A stretch of 64,000 bases of DNA from Silene latifolia (taxonomy: Eukaryota; Streptophyta; Magnoliopsida; Caryophyllales; Caryophyllaceae). The notes under the pieces were generated by a model. The model made no database searches. It was not told the DNA's origin and saw only the letters and a list, made by a program, of their open reading frames with translations. The position numbers were made by a program, and so were the translations under genes. This document shows positions 42,723-54,482 of the stretch, piece after piece (within the stretch, counting starts at the first letter, position 1; each line of letters begins with the position of its first letter). Location of the stretch: assembly GCF_048544455.1 (NCBI RefSeq), contig NC_133537.1, positions 18,785,541 to 18,849,540 of the forward strand, given 5' to 3'.

Positions 42723-43766
42723 TGTTGGAGCCGGTGTCCTCCAGTTAGTGCGGATAACGTTATTGCACGTACACTTGTACGGACAAGTGGGAGCTTGTTG
42801 GGGCTGGTGTCCTCCACAGTTAGTGCAATGACATATAAATCTCTAAAAGGATCAAAGGGTATACTTTTGTATTTTTATCAGTTGGTCCACGTTTATCAAT
42901 AACGGTTGGCTTGCTAGATAAGTTTGACGTTATTGTCATACAGATGGCGGTGATCAACTGGTCCCTAAAAGTCACACCTATAGGATACGTTTGAGAGATG
43001 TGACAAGTATGAAAATACGATCATGTTGATGCCTAATATGACTAAGCAGTTAGTCGGAGTTATTGACTAAAAATTAGTCAAACGCGATGTTGAGATACTT
43101 ATTTAATACGGATTAAATAATAATGGCTAAGGTGAATTAAGCGGTTAATTCGTAAATTGAATATAAACGATTATATTTAATTAATGTATATTGAATTAAT
43201 TAATTATACAATATTGTCATTATCGGACAAGTATTAATATGTCGACTAATTCATGTTACTAGTCGATATTTTATTATCCGATAACGAGTGACGATTTATA
43301 ATTAAAACCCGTCATATACTTTTAGCAAAATGAGTCGGACCACGAGTTTAATAAGGAGAAAGTAAAAGCCCACTCCCTCCTTTGGTCGACCGAAATGAAC
43401 AAAAGGAGAGTGCTTCTCTCCTTTTGACCTAATCATCATCATTTGCACAAAATTAGGGTTTTGGAGCATTTCTCTCTGAAATTCTAGATCTCACATCAGA
43501 AAACTCACAAAAGGCTCTCTCAATATTGCAAGGCAATTAGAGAATAATTTCTAGCACAAGGGGCATAGTCTCAGACGATCTTGGGTGCAACAATTAGGAG
43601 GAAATCTACTTTGATTTCTGTTCTTAGGCCGTGTTTTACATAGGACCCGAGGTTGATTCTTGTTACTTTATCGTTTCCCTTGTTTTTCGTTTATAACAAT
43701 TAATCACATGGTAATTTGCGTTATAGTCCTTAATTTTAAGGGGTTTTATACGGATATTATCCCACA
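42723..43766 (+). mobile_element. Copia-type solo LTR (1044 bp) in E4 integrase
   Basis: TGTTGGAGCCGG...TATCCCACA flanked by a perfect TGTTG duplication (42718-42722 and 43767-43771). The first 30 bp are repeated in variant form at 42796, a small internal duplication of the LTR start. The sequence looks like a Ty1/Copia LTR, judged from its TGTTGG start and body; no internal region is present. Confidence 0.85.
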
Positions 43767-44251
43767 TGTTGCGTGCTTGTGCCCTTGATTTCCGTACTAG
43801 TTGGGAGAAGAGCCTACCTTTGGTTAAATTTTCCTACAACAATAGTTATCATGCTTCTATCAAGATGGCTCCTTATAAAGCTCTCTATGGAAGAAAGTAC
43901 CGTAGTCCCATTTGTTGGGATCAATCAAGTGATGTTCGTGATCTAGGACCCGACAATCTAGCCGATACAATTGACCAAGTGAAGATCATCCGAGAAAGAA
44001 TGAAAGCCGCTGAAGATTGCCAAAAGTCTTATTCCGATGTTTGTCGTTGGCCCTTAGAGTTTGAAATCGGCGATAAAGTGTTCTTGAAAGTATCCCCGAT
44101 GAAAGGAGTAAAGAGATTTGAAGTCAAAGGAAAGTTGAGTCCAAAGTACATTGGACCCTATGATGTTGTGAAAAGGATTGGTGACGTGGCTTACAAATTG
44201 GAGTTATCCCCGAGTTTGGGTAAAGTTCATGATGTGTTCCATGTGTCTTAA
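43767..44251 (+). pseudogene. pol: E4 integrase C-terminal part
   Basis: CALDFRTSWEKSLPLVKFSYNNSYHASIKMAPYKALYGRKYRSPICW is the last core helix region; then the GPY/F domain FEIGDKVFLKVSPMKGVKRF..KLSPKYIGPYDVVKRIGDVAYKLELS and VHDVFHVS. This is standard for chromovirus integrases. It follows the Copia solo LTR directly. Confidence 0.92.
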
Positions 44252-44281
44252 CTTAGGAAGTACATTAGCGACCCAAGTCTT

Positions 44282-44485
44282 GTGTTGCAAAATGAAATTC
44301 CCGAGCTTGAGCCTAGTCTTTCTTTTGAAGTGAGACCAATTCGCACTTTGGATAAGAAAGATAAGAAGTTGAGAAGTAAAGTTGTGCCCTTGGTGAAAGT
44401 TTTGTGGAAGTGCGGTAACGTGGAAGAAGAGACATGGGAACCGGAAGCTTCTATGTATATCAAGTACCCGGATTCGTTTTCTTAA
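44282..44485 (+). pseudogene. E4 chromodomain
   Basis: KVVPLVKVLWKCGNVEEETWEPEASMYIKYPDSF at the end of pol matches the integrase-linked chromodomain of Tekay-type chromoviruses (VKVLW...VEEATWE.E..M...YP). In the family it is thought to steer integration by binding chromatin marks. The one or two aromatic cage residues cannot be assigned with confidence here. Confidence 0.85.
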
Positions 44486-44526
44486 ACTAATCTCCCTTAC
44501 TTCAAGTTTCAAGGGCGAAACTTATT

Positions 44527-44541
44527 AAAAGGAGGGGTGAT
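44527..44541 (+). other. E4 polypurine tract
   Basis: AAAAGGAGGGGTGAT abuts the 3' LTR start (TGTAACACCC) and primes plus-strand DNA synthesis. Confidence 0.88.
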
Positions 44542-47500
44542 TGTAACACCCGCTCTTTTCGTATTATAGCTTTAAAAATATTTTAAATTATCTAATTTTA
44601 TTAATTTTATTTTTAAACATAATTTTTATAAAAGTTATACTTTTAAACCTTAGTTTATATAAAACTATATATATTTAGTCGGATAGTAATAATAGTGATA
44701 TTAATAATAATAATAAATTCCTTTCTTAACTTATAGTAGATTTAAGACTTATTTCCGTCTAACAAAAGATCGTCACATTTCTCATGTGAGACTAGTTTAA
44801 TCTCGACTTATCACATATCGACAACACACCCACCTACTTTTTACACCTCACTAAAATAATGATTTTTTTCCCACTCACTCTCACACTCTCTTACACGGTC
44901 AATCCTCCATTCCTCCTTTCTTTTTTCGAAAAATCAACAGCAATAACACTCAGTATACAAACAAACCATGAACACCATTGTTGGCCGACCTTCAAACTGA
45001 GATTTTTCCTTCATTTCTCGACCGTTTACTTTGATTTTTGCGCCATTCTCTTCCCTTTTCTGCCCTTCAACTTTTTACGTAAGAAAGTTTCACTCTTGTG
45101 GAGGTTTCAAAATCGACCATCTTATAAAAGTTTCGACTTTTAGCTTAAATATTCCGTTTCCTTGCTTCTAGGTGAAGAATTTGAAGACTCGGAGGGAGAC
45201 TCTTACATTGTGGACCATTCTCTTGAAAATTAGAGAGCTTTAGAGGTAACAGTGATAGGTTACTCGACAAAGTGTCGATATTTCACCCTTTTACTCGGTT
45301 TTATACTCTTATTTGTCGTAAATTTTAGTTCTTTATGCCTTTCTCATATGTGTGATTGAAAGTGTGGATTTAGTAGTCATTTTACATGTCGACTTGGGTA
45401 TTTTCATAGCTTGTTTCTTCTTAATGATTTCGGGTATGGGGGGTTTGTCTCGAATGCATTTCCATCTCAAAGGACGGGTGAATATGGTTGTTTTTCACGG
45501 TTTTTCTTGAGCATTATTGTGATAAATTTTGTGGTGGTTATTCATGTATTAGTTGTACTTTGTTTCTGTCTCAACCTTGCTTTCATTTTCGTCTTAATAT
45601 TGACTCACATAGACTGCTAGGGATTCGGCTTTGGAGCCGTGACAGGGGCTGAATTGGGCTCTGTTTTAGGACGAGTTATATGGTCTTTAGGGACTGTTTT
45701 TGTGCTTGCTTTTTACATGTTAATATCATCTTGTGTGTACTCGAATTTCTCGTGTTAAATGTCTAGCTATGGACCATGTTTAGCACGGTTCATGGGGGGC
45801 TGTTTCACGGGTTGTTTGGTAACCGTAAATGGTGTTTGGGTGGTCTATTTGCAGGTTGTTTCGAGCTGATTTTAGTGGATAAAAGGTGGTTACTATAAAT
45901 GGTAATATCAATGTGTATTTCCGTCTCAAGCATGCTCATGAATTCGTCTTGTGGTTTACATGTTTTGTTGCTTTGGGTAAGTGTTGGTGGGGTTTATTGG
46001 ACCGACTTGTAGTGGTTGGGCTGACCGTGGGGTTGGTAATGGGGCCTGGCTCGGTGGCTCGGTGGTCGTGGGTTGGCAGCATGGCCACGGCCTAGCCGTG
46101 GCTAGGGTGGACATGGGTTGGGTGTTGGTTTATCCACCTTGTTTCCCTTCTTCCTCCATTTTATGTTTTGTTATGTTTTACTAGTTGGACTTGTTATGTC
46201 TTACTAGTTGAACTTATTATGTTTTATTAGTTGGGTTTATTGTGTTTTATTAGTTGGTCTTGTGTCCATCTTATGGTTGTTGGGCCAACCCATTATCATG
46301 ATGAAGACTTAGAAATGACCCATTGGTAATTAGTTGTATTTTATCTCGTATTTTAGATAACGTAAATTATCCATTACCGCTTGTTATATTTTATTTAACT
46401 GGCATGTATATTTATGAAATGAAATGCTTACCAATATAATGCAAGTATGAAACATTTATTATTGATAATTACTTGTGAAGAGTTGTATTCTTGTGGAAAT
46501 GTCTTAATGCTATCTTACATGCTTGATTAACTTTATGCGTACTTGTGCCGTTCTGCCAAGTACGGGTTTATCTCATTTTCTTCCGCCTCTTTCGGAACGT
46601 TCTGCCGAATTTGGGTACTCGACTTCCGTTCTATCGATCGAGTCTTGGATGCGGACTGTTCTGCCGCATGTCAAATCGGGAACCGTTCTATCCCGAGAGT
46701 CTGGCCAGATTTAGAAAAGGACCGTGTTACTATGATATTTAGGGTCGTCCTACCAGGGGAAATTATATTTAATGAGTGTAGTAAAGGTCTTGCATTATTT
46801 GGATGGTTGCATTGGTCATATCTCCTTGAAATACGTGCTCGTGGTTAAGTGATCGTGTTTACTCTCTTTACTTTCCTTCTTTATTTGTTTGTGTTACTTA
46901 TGCCTTCCTTACTTATTTACTTCATCCTTTCTCTTTATCTTTGTTGTCTTTGATCGAGGCCATTTCGTGTTCACAATTAAGCATATGTGGTCGTTGGTCA
47001 ATGGTCGATACAAAACACAATTTATACTTCACAAACAACTCTACAATTAGTAAAGAGGCAAGTAAAGGTCGGATCCCAAGGGACGGGTATTGAAATGAGA
47101 ATTCTATTGAAACTAGTAGTGTCTAAGGGGTGTCACAATTTGGGTTGATGTAGAAGGTTACTAAACTAAAATAGCAATGAAAATAAACTAACAAGGTAAA
47201 TAAAATAAGGGGTGTAAACAATTGATTAAAAGCACTAGGGTGTCATGGGTTCATAGGGGAATCATGGGATATGATCATACAAACATGTTCTCAAATTATA
47301 AGCAAGCAATTATTGTTGTGATGGATTGAGTTGGGTTATATCTTACAATCCTAGGAAAGTTTGGGTCCCGGAGCCGAATCGATTAGATTGTACAACACCT
47401 ACAAGTCGACTTAATCTTTCCTACTCAACACATGCATGGTCTAACAAGACTCGAGTTGGGTTATGTCTTACAAGTCAAGTTGAAAGGATAGAAGATGATA

Positions 47501-49164
47501 GTAAATGCAAGGATTCATAGGCTTAGCATTTCATCAAATATAACATGTGCATGTATTAAGATCAAAACAAGCAAGCAAATAAGATATGAAAGCATATTAA
47601 TTTAAGCATGAATCATTCCCCATGTTGGTTTCCCCTAATCACCCATTAAACCCTAGCTAAGAGACTACTCACTCATTATCATATTGATCATGCTAGAAAG
47701 GTTGTCAATCATACTAACATAATGAAACATGGTGAATAAATGAAAGTAATTAGCAATAATTAAAAAGGGATTAAGAGATTATACCTACTAATGATTCCAA
47801 TAATAAAGCAAGAATAATAGAAGTACTTGAATCCTAGATTGAGAGGTTGTCAATCTCCCAATAATAACCCAAATAATCTTCAATTACCCAAAATAAAGTA
47901 AGAACAAGAGAGAGATTAAAGAACTAAAACTTGGATTAAAACTTGATTAATACTTGATTACAATATTGAAGAGAGATTTGATTGATATTAACTACACTAA
48001 TTATTCATAATAAGAACCTGCTCCTCTAATTAGACTAATGGAGTATTTATAGTGAAAATTAGGGAGGATGCATTAGGGTTAACTAAGGGCTAAACTAGTA
48101 ATTACACTTTTTAAGTTGAGCAAGGAGACTCCGGTATTTTCTGAGAGAAGGGCTTCTCTAATCGTAGCTTGAAGAATGAAAACGTGTTGCATCTTGAAAT
48201 GCGTGCGGATGGGAGTCGGGACGGCCGGATCTGGGCTGAGGAATCCGAGCGGATTCTTGGGCAAGACGCTCGGATTGGCGAGGGGGAATCCGAGCGGATT
48301 CCTTTGCGGGACGCTCGGATTGGGCTTGGACGGACGGACGGATTGTATGGCAGCGTTATTTCTTCTTCTTTTCTTCCCTTTTCTTCATGAATTCCTTGGG
48401 GATTTCCTTGGGGACTCAAGGATCCTTTCTCAACAATGCTCTTCTACTATGCTATGTACAAAGGCCTTCTAGTCTTGTCTCTCCTTGATGCTTGGTCATT
48501 GAATACGATCAATTTAGCCTTGTTTTGCCATGAAAATGCAAGATTCTTACTCCTTTCCTACCAAGGGATCAAAATCTCAAAGAATATGCAAAACAAAGAA
48601 CTAAAGATAAGAAATGACCCAAATAGGCACTAAAAAGCATGGAAACAATGGTAATTCGGGGGCTAAATATGCGTCAATTATGGTCACATCAGTCTTAAAC
48701 ATGTATGATCCCATGTTTAGTTATGATTCAAGTCACTCACATCTTATTTAATGTGCTTATCTTTTTATATTCTTTGTTATGTTTGTTTTGACATTTTGTG
48801 GCTGGGAGAACCTTGAGTTACTCACCACTGACTGTGGCTTTCATGTTTACATGAGTGACAGGTTTGTGAAGATGCATATGTGGGGTATAGACGTGTGAGC
48901 TAGCGTGTACCTTGGACTAGTAGATTACTTATTTACCGTTTAGACTCACCTTTTTCGTCTTGTCGTTCGAGGAATATATTTTCCCCACTTTTTGACTATC
49001 TTATTTGTATGAACCTAAGTTTTTATTTCCGCATACTCTTTCTCCGTTGAATGTAAGTGACTCCCGCATGCTAAACCTTATCTATTAAATAAAAGTTTTA
49101 AAATTTCCTCATTTACCGCTTGTATTTATTGGTTTTACTTTCCGCTTTATCGTGGAGCGTCACA
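44542..49164 (+). repeat. E4 3' LTR, interrupted by a solo LTR
   Basis: Matches the 5' LTR from TGTAACACCCGC to GGAGCGTCACA. After removing the 1741-bp insert (46951-48691) and one 5-bp duplication it is about 2877 bp against 2874 in the 5' LTR. Target duplication TACTT follows. Confidence 0.95.
46951..48691 (-). mobile_element. Solo LTR of the N3 family, inverted (1741 bp)
   Basis: On the minus strand TGATGTGACCAT...GCCTCGATCA, flanked by a perfect GTCTT duplication (46946-46950 and 48692-48696). It aligns along most of its length with N3 but differs at the 3' end. TATA-like ACTATAAATAC at 48043-48053 with a cluster of AATCCGAGCGGATT-type motifs just upstream in element sense (48228-48350). 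Confidence 0.9.
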
Positions 49165-49169
49165 TACTT

Positions 49170-50330
49170 AACCATCTTCCTATCATCCACCCTTTCATAT
49201 ATCCATTCTCGTTCCACCCTCTTCATTATAAATCTATATAAATAGATAAATACAATTTATCAAAAAATCAAGTATACTAACATCATAAGAAGGTATAAGT
49301 TTAACAATTATCACAATAAGAAAGTATACTAACAATAAAACATCAAATTTTAAACGTCACAACATCATTAAAAGATATAAGATTAACATCATAAGAAGGT
49401 AAAAGATTAATAATTATCAAAATAAGAAAGTAAACTAACATCAAAGCATCCAATTTTCAACATCACATCATAAAAAAGGTAGGGATATTCTACATGGTAC
49501 CCCTCAATTTTTTGACTTTCTACATGATACCCCTACACTTTTTAAAATATACATGGTACCCCTAATTGTTGTCATTATCACTAAGTGTACCCCTAAATTT
49601 TATTTTCCGTCAATTAAACTCAGTTTTAGGCGTTAAGTGATGACTTGGACGTGTAACCAAGCTTGTCATTTATTATCCCATGATATAAGGACTCTATTAG
49701 GCTCAATATCCATCTCGATCCTAATATTTATTGATATATATGGGCTAAATGGGCTAAAAAAAATTTGACGGAAAATTTATTGATCCCCTGCCAAATTATC
49801 ACGTCCAAAGATGGGTATTGAGCCTAATAGAGTCCTTATGTCATGGGATGATAAATGACACGCTAGGTTACGCGTCCAAGTAATCACTTAACGCCTAAAA
49901 CTGAGTTTAATTGACGAAAAATAAAGTTTGGGGGTACACTTAGTGATAATGACAACAATTAGAGGTACCATGTATGTTTTAGAAAGTGTAGGGGTACCAT
50001 GTAGAAAGTCAAAAAATTGAGGGGTACCATGTAGAATATCCCAAAGGTATAATACTAACATCATAAGAAGGTATAAGATTAACAGTTTTTCATCACACTA
50101 ATCCAAATAAGAAACATACATTACATCATAAAAGGTATAAGGTTAACAATTTCACATAATCAAATTTTCATCACCAACAACTAATCAAAATAAGAAAATA
50201 TACTAACATTACATCAATTAAATTTCTCTAGGTATACAAAATTATACTAACATTATGTCATAAGATAAGAAGGTATAAGATTAATTAGCCCAATTTATAA
50301 TATACTACAAACTACCAAAAACAACTATAT
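49170..50330 (-). mobile_element. CACTA element, part right of E4
   Basis: Directly continues the CACTA sequence cut at 27293, as shown by the exact E4 target duplication. It is A-rich, with degenerate tandem repeats of an ACATCATAAGAAGGTATAAG-like unit of about 50-70 bp. A foldback MITE (49482-50042) lies within. No transposase domain is seen. The right end of the CACTA element is not located. Confidence 0.55.
49482..50042. mobile_element. Foldback MITE (561 bp)
   Basis: Starts GGGATATTCTACATGGTACC and ends with its reverse complement. The arms are about 230 bp each and pair with few mismatches; the loop is about 100 bp. A 7-bp repeat AAAGGTA flanks it (49475-49481 and 50043-50049). It carries no gene. 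The superfamily is uncertain; long arms suggest a Mutator-like or related foldback origin. Confidence 0.9.
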
Positions 50331-50807
50331 CTAGGTTTAAGAAAGCGTAATAACTTTTATAAACATTCTCAATATCAAATTCCACCACCAACAACTAATT
50401 AAAATAAAATAAAAAAACCCCAATTTCACCTAACCCTAATTCTAACTTAAACAATTTTTAAATTATAATCAAATCACAATAAATAATCAAACCTCGGACA
50501 AATTTATATGTAAACATTACATATATATTAGACTGTAATTAAGGGCCTAATTAACCCAAAAATCACAGAAAAAACACTAAATCTCAGACTATGCTACCAA
50601 GGTGCAGTCAAATGTCTAATTTTGTTAGAAAATAGTAAATGACCTCCTAAAATAATAAAAATTGGTGAAAATTTAATTAAGAGGGTAAACTAAAATTGTG
50701 CCAAATTTGGTGATTTTTAAGAGTATCTAAGTATTTTTAATTGGATCTGCAAAACTGCTCAAAATGAACAATTTCTCAAATGCTGCTGTTTTTGTGATTT
50801 TTATGAA
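50331..50807. other. Unassigned AT-rich DNA
   Basis: No gene or clear repeat. It lies between recognisable CACTA-type repeats and the probable E5 LTR, so at least one unseen boundary falls here. Confidence 0.4.
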
Positions 50808-52235
50808 ATGAATTGGATATGAATCAAACAAAGCACAAAGACAATGTTCGAGACTAAGAGGTTTTCCCAGCACACGGCAAATGACACTTTTCTAAATCTC
50901 CGGCACTTAGCAAAGAGGGGCTTCTCAAGCGAACAACCAAGAGAAATTAAAGGAAACAAAGTTTCACTCTTTAATCTTAAACTCAAATCTGAATATTACA
51001 AGGATATATTCTTGGTTTATATAGGGACCACGGCTTTGATCTTAACCGTTAAAGGCTGCATCCAAAGGCCATAATTTGCTCACAAAAATACCAGGACAAC
51101 AGCTAAAAAATCTTATACAAAACTGAACATAAGAACTAGAAAACAATAAAACATAAAGTAAGTCTTCTTTGTTTGTCAGTTTCAGACTTAATTAAGAGGA
51201 GTTGGACTAATTTGTAGTGACTTGAGGACAGGAAGGAGATGTTGCTTGTCTTGTTTCATGGCTTAAGTCAGCTCCTGGCAGTAGAACTCAGTGAGCAGGG
51301 GACATGAGAAAAGGAGAGGACAAACTGTCACTGTCAATGGACCACTTCATGTTCTCAACAGCATTTGGTTGTATCCTTTTCCTCAAAAGGTCTCCTCTTC
51401 CTACCATATGATGCTCACACCCTTGGCATAACTTAACGATCATATTAAACCTCTGGATGTGCCATTTAAGACATAAAAATCAGACCTGACAGCCCTTTTT
51501 TGCACACAGATATGAAACAGACTTTGCCATAGCATTCTAGAAATCAGCTCTATCTTGCAGAATTCATAACTTCCTGCTCAGGATGAAATAAAATGCCTTA
51601 TAGGTTCCAAATGAAAGCTAATGGAGTTATATTTCATGTCCAAAAATAGTCACCTGAAATTATGGCTTAGAACTTGAGATATAGATTTTTGAGTAAGATC
51701 AGGTCATGAATGATTGTTCAGTAGTTTTCCTGTGCATCAGTAAGAACTTTGAAAAATCATATCTCCTTGCTCAGGTGGCCTAAAAATGCCCATGTTAGCT
51801 CAAATGAAAGCTAATGAATTTATATTTCATCTCAAAAAAAAATTAACCAAAACCCATATGTAGATCTTGATTTATTCAAGTTTTACTGATGACAGGTCAT
51901 TTCAGAAAACTGAACAACATTATTCCTGCGTGACAGTCTTTAAAGTCTGATTGTGAAAAAGCTACACATTGAATCTTGTTGATTCTAACTCCATAGGAAA
52001 GTATATTTCTTCAAGATTTTATCCATATAAAGAAAATAAATTTTAAGCAAGTAAAACTCCGGATATGATCCTTTGAAGTTGGACCTGAAATTCTGAAACT
52101 GTTGCATCAGTTTTTTGGAACTCAGCTCATTTTCTTCTTGAATTTGCACCTGAATAAGATGAATGTTTGGACTCTCATTTGATATGTTTGCTTGGTAAAT
52201 AAAATAAGTGACTCTTACCCTTAACTCCTGTTCCA
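50808..52235 (-). repeat. E5 3' LTR (probable, about 1.43 kb)
   Basis: On the minus strand it starts TGGAACAGGAG, preceded by a purine-rich AACAAAGGGAG and an A/T tract with GAGGACAAA, the usual context at the end of a Gypsy internal region. A TATA-like TATATAAACC is at about 51017-51027, 200 bp before the left end. The left border TGAATTGG is a guess from the TG...CA rule. Two AAATGAAAGCTAATG phrases (near 51610 and 51803) mark an internal duplication. Confidence 0.5.
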
Positions 52236-52373
52236 AAACTCCCTTTGTTGAAAAAAAAAAAATTTGTCCTCAAATTTTGACTAACAAAATCACAAACTCA
52301 CCACAAAAACTCTTCTGCTCTTATTGAAAACAAAAATCAGTCCTACTTAGAATTGATGCATTTTCATGAAGTT

Positions 52374-52769
52374 TCAGAAGACTCGAGTCCTTTCAAGCTT
52401 GAATACTACATTAAAAGATGAATTCTCTTGATCCCCACCTGGATCATAGATAAATACCACAAAGATTATCTGAGGAGCAATCATGCTCCTGAATTTAGCT
52501 TGCCTTCTAAAATACTCACCCCTTGCCCCTCCCGGATCAAATATTTGAATCATGTGGCTTGGTTTAGTAGTCATTAGAACTCCAAATTCAGATTTTTCAC
52601 TCATCCAAATACCCCTTATCCTTCCTGGAATAGAGATTTGGGCTGCTTGGCTAGGTCGAATAGGAGTACCACCATCAAGTTCACCAAATAGAGTTGGAAA
52701 TGGCACAACTATGAAAGACTCACTGTCACCATTTATGCCCATTCCAACTTTCCTTTCAATTGAGCTCAT
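52374..52769 (-). CDS. Open frame of unknown function in E5
   Basis: 131 codons from MSSIERKVGMGINGDSESF. Twice it carries a DPGG motif (QIFDPGGARGEYF and FIYDPGGDQENSSF) and ends FKLERTRVF. Similar DPGGD...FKLE..RTR endings occur in the tail of some plant Gypsy polyproteins, from memory, so it may be the remnant of the last part of an element's coding region. No catalytic motif is seen. Confidence 0.35.
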   Translation of the reverse strand: MSSIERKVGMGINGDSESFIVVPFPTLFGELDGGTPIRPSQAAQISIPGRIRGIWMSEKSEFGVLMTTKPSHMIQIFDPGGARGEYFRRQAKFRSMIAPQIIFVVFIYDPGGDQENSSFNVVFKLERTRVF

Positions 52770-53030
52770 GTACCCTTCATCAAAAGACCAATTTGGCTTT
52801 ACTCAAAGCTTAACAACAATTACACCACCTTGGATGACCAGCAACATACAAGCACCCAAGCTTAAGCCATAATTAGAATCAACACAACTAGTAGAGCACA
52901 ACAATGCAGCTAAGGGCCTGTTTTTGTTTTTGTGCATTACTCTTAACACAAACATCACCAAATGTGCTAAAACTCTCTCAACCCCACGTAGAGAGCTGGT
53001 ACTTGATGTTCCGATTGATCCTAACAAACT

Positions 53031-53035
53031 CCTGC
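53031..53035. repeat. E6 target-site duplication, left (CCTGC / CCTAC)
   Basis: CCTGC before the 5' LTR and CCTAC after the 3' LTR (63037-63041) match at four of five bases; the difference is a transition. Confidence 0.7.
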
Positions 53036-53372
53036 TATAACGCTCGCATATTTTGGGACCCGCAAAGGAACCTTAGGATACGTGAGAGGACCCTCGGGTT
53101 TGATGAGTCTACTCGGGAATGAAGTATGACTATAGGTGGACCGAGTATAACCTATACTAGACTTAGTGGAGTTGTTATAATGTCCGCCTATAGAAGGGTC
53201 GTCTTAAAACTGTCATAACTTGAGATCTAGACATGGTATTTATGTGATTCCAATTGTAGGTGATAAATCTTTCTCTTACGATTCCAACCGTAGGTCACAC
53301 GCCAAAAATTACCAAGAAATGAGTGAGATATGACTGTTTTATGAAAACTAGTCATTGCTGAGAACTGCGTTG

Positions 53373-53469
53373 TACTCGACCGAGTGGATTGAACACTCGA
53401 CTGAGTGAGGATCACTCGATCGAGTAGACTAGACACTCTACCGAGTGTCTGGAACTTGATCGAGTGCAC
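53373..53469. repeat. Palindrome array in E6 5' LTR
   Basis: Five copies: ACTCGACCGAGT, ACTCGACTGAGT, ACTCGATCGAGT, ACTCTACCGAGT and CTTGATCGAGT. The matching array of the 3' LTR (61440-61531) has the same number but different variants. Confidence 0.9.
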
Positions 53470-54371
53470 TCTGGGCAGACGGGTTTTAAACCCGCAAACC
53501 TCCCTTCTTCTATTTCATTTCTATCTTCTTCTTTATCTCTCCAAACTCGTTCTCTTCTCTCTAAAACCCTCACAAACACCATATTATAGGATTCAATATT
53601 AGATTATAGGATTGCTCATCTTCTCCTTCATCCTTTCAACTTGTAAGTTGAGATCTACCATTTTTCTAGTCTTATGAACCCTAACTTTTAGGGTTTTTTT
53701 AATTGGGTTGATTAATTAGTAATTATTGTTAATATATGGGTAATTAGTGGGTAATAATAAGGGGTTTTGTGTTTTATTATAGTATAGGGTGATTTGTGAT
53801 ATTTATTATGTGATTTATGTAGGATAAGACGGTTTTATGAGATTGATACTTGGTGATTTCGACTAGCTTATGGATTACGCTAAAAGGTAGGTTAATCCTA
53901 CTCGGTTTCAATAAGTTTGGATGGTTTCATGTGTCATTAGTATGTTTTCATTGCATTATAACATGATTGTTGTAGCTAGTCATTGGTGGTCTCGTGTTGT
54001 TGTTGAGAATCCATGGTAACATGATAATGAGTAATTAATGTTTGTTCGTAATTGAGAATTTGGGTGAGTATCATATGTGTTGATGATGCATTATAACATG
54101 ATGTTGGATTGTGATGACTCAAGGAGTCGATATTTGACATATAAAGTGGTATCTTACATTTATTATGTTTGTCATGTGTATTGGAGGATATGACGACTTG
54201 TGATTGATTGGTTGTTATTGAGGAGACGGAAGGCGGTTGGGAGACCGTCTTCCGCTTGGATCGCCTCTTGGAGCTTTCCACTTCAAGAGGTATGTGCACA
54301 TTAATGACTTGAGTTACGGAGGGACTCGTGTGGTTGAGGCATGACGCCTGGCAGGGGATCCGGTTGGCTTT

Positions 54372-54482
54372 CGGACCCGGTACGTCTGGGCGTGTCCCAC
54401 TACCTTTGTGTGAGGTACGTTTGGGCGTGTCCCGGTACCGATGTGATTGTGGGTACGCCTGGTCGTGTCCCGGTACTGGCGT
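54372..54482 (+). repeat. Minisatellite in E6 5' LTR
   Basis: About three imperfect units of GGTACGTCTGGGCGTGTCCC plus spacer, with ends GGTAC/GTACC in inverted arrangement. The 3' LTR has about four units over a longer stretch (62441-62601). Confidence 0.85.

Larger units (their letters stand above)
27294..49164 (+). mobile_element. E4: Tekay-like chromovirus (Ty3/Gypsy) with four nested insertions
   Basis: 5' LTR (27294-30167), tRNA-Met primer site, gag with zinc knuckle, protease, RT, RNase H, integrase, chromodomain, polypurine tract and 3' LTR (44542-49164 with an insert). A perfect 5-bp target duplication (TACTT) flanks it. The gene order with a C-terminal chromodomain and tRNA-Met primer fits the Tekay (Del) lineage. 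Removing the four insertions leaves about 10.4 kb, with both LTRs close to 2875 bp. It lies inside the CACTA element. By eye the LTRs differ by a few percent, so the age is moderate. The coding part is a fossil with several breaks apart from the insertions. Confidence 0.95.
52236..53035 (-). mobile_element. E5 internal region, left part
   Basis: Continues across E6 to 63042. It includes an open stretch (52374-52769, below) and otherwise noncoding sequence. There is no RT, RNase H or integrase between E5 gag and the LTR, so this may be a gag-only (TR-GAG-like) non-autonomous element or one with a large internal deletion. Confidence 0.5.
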
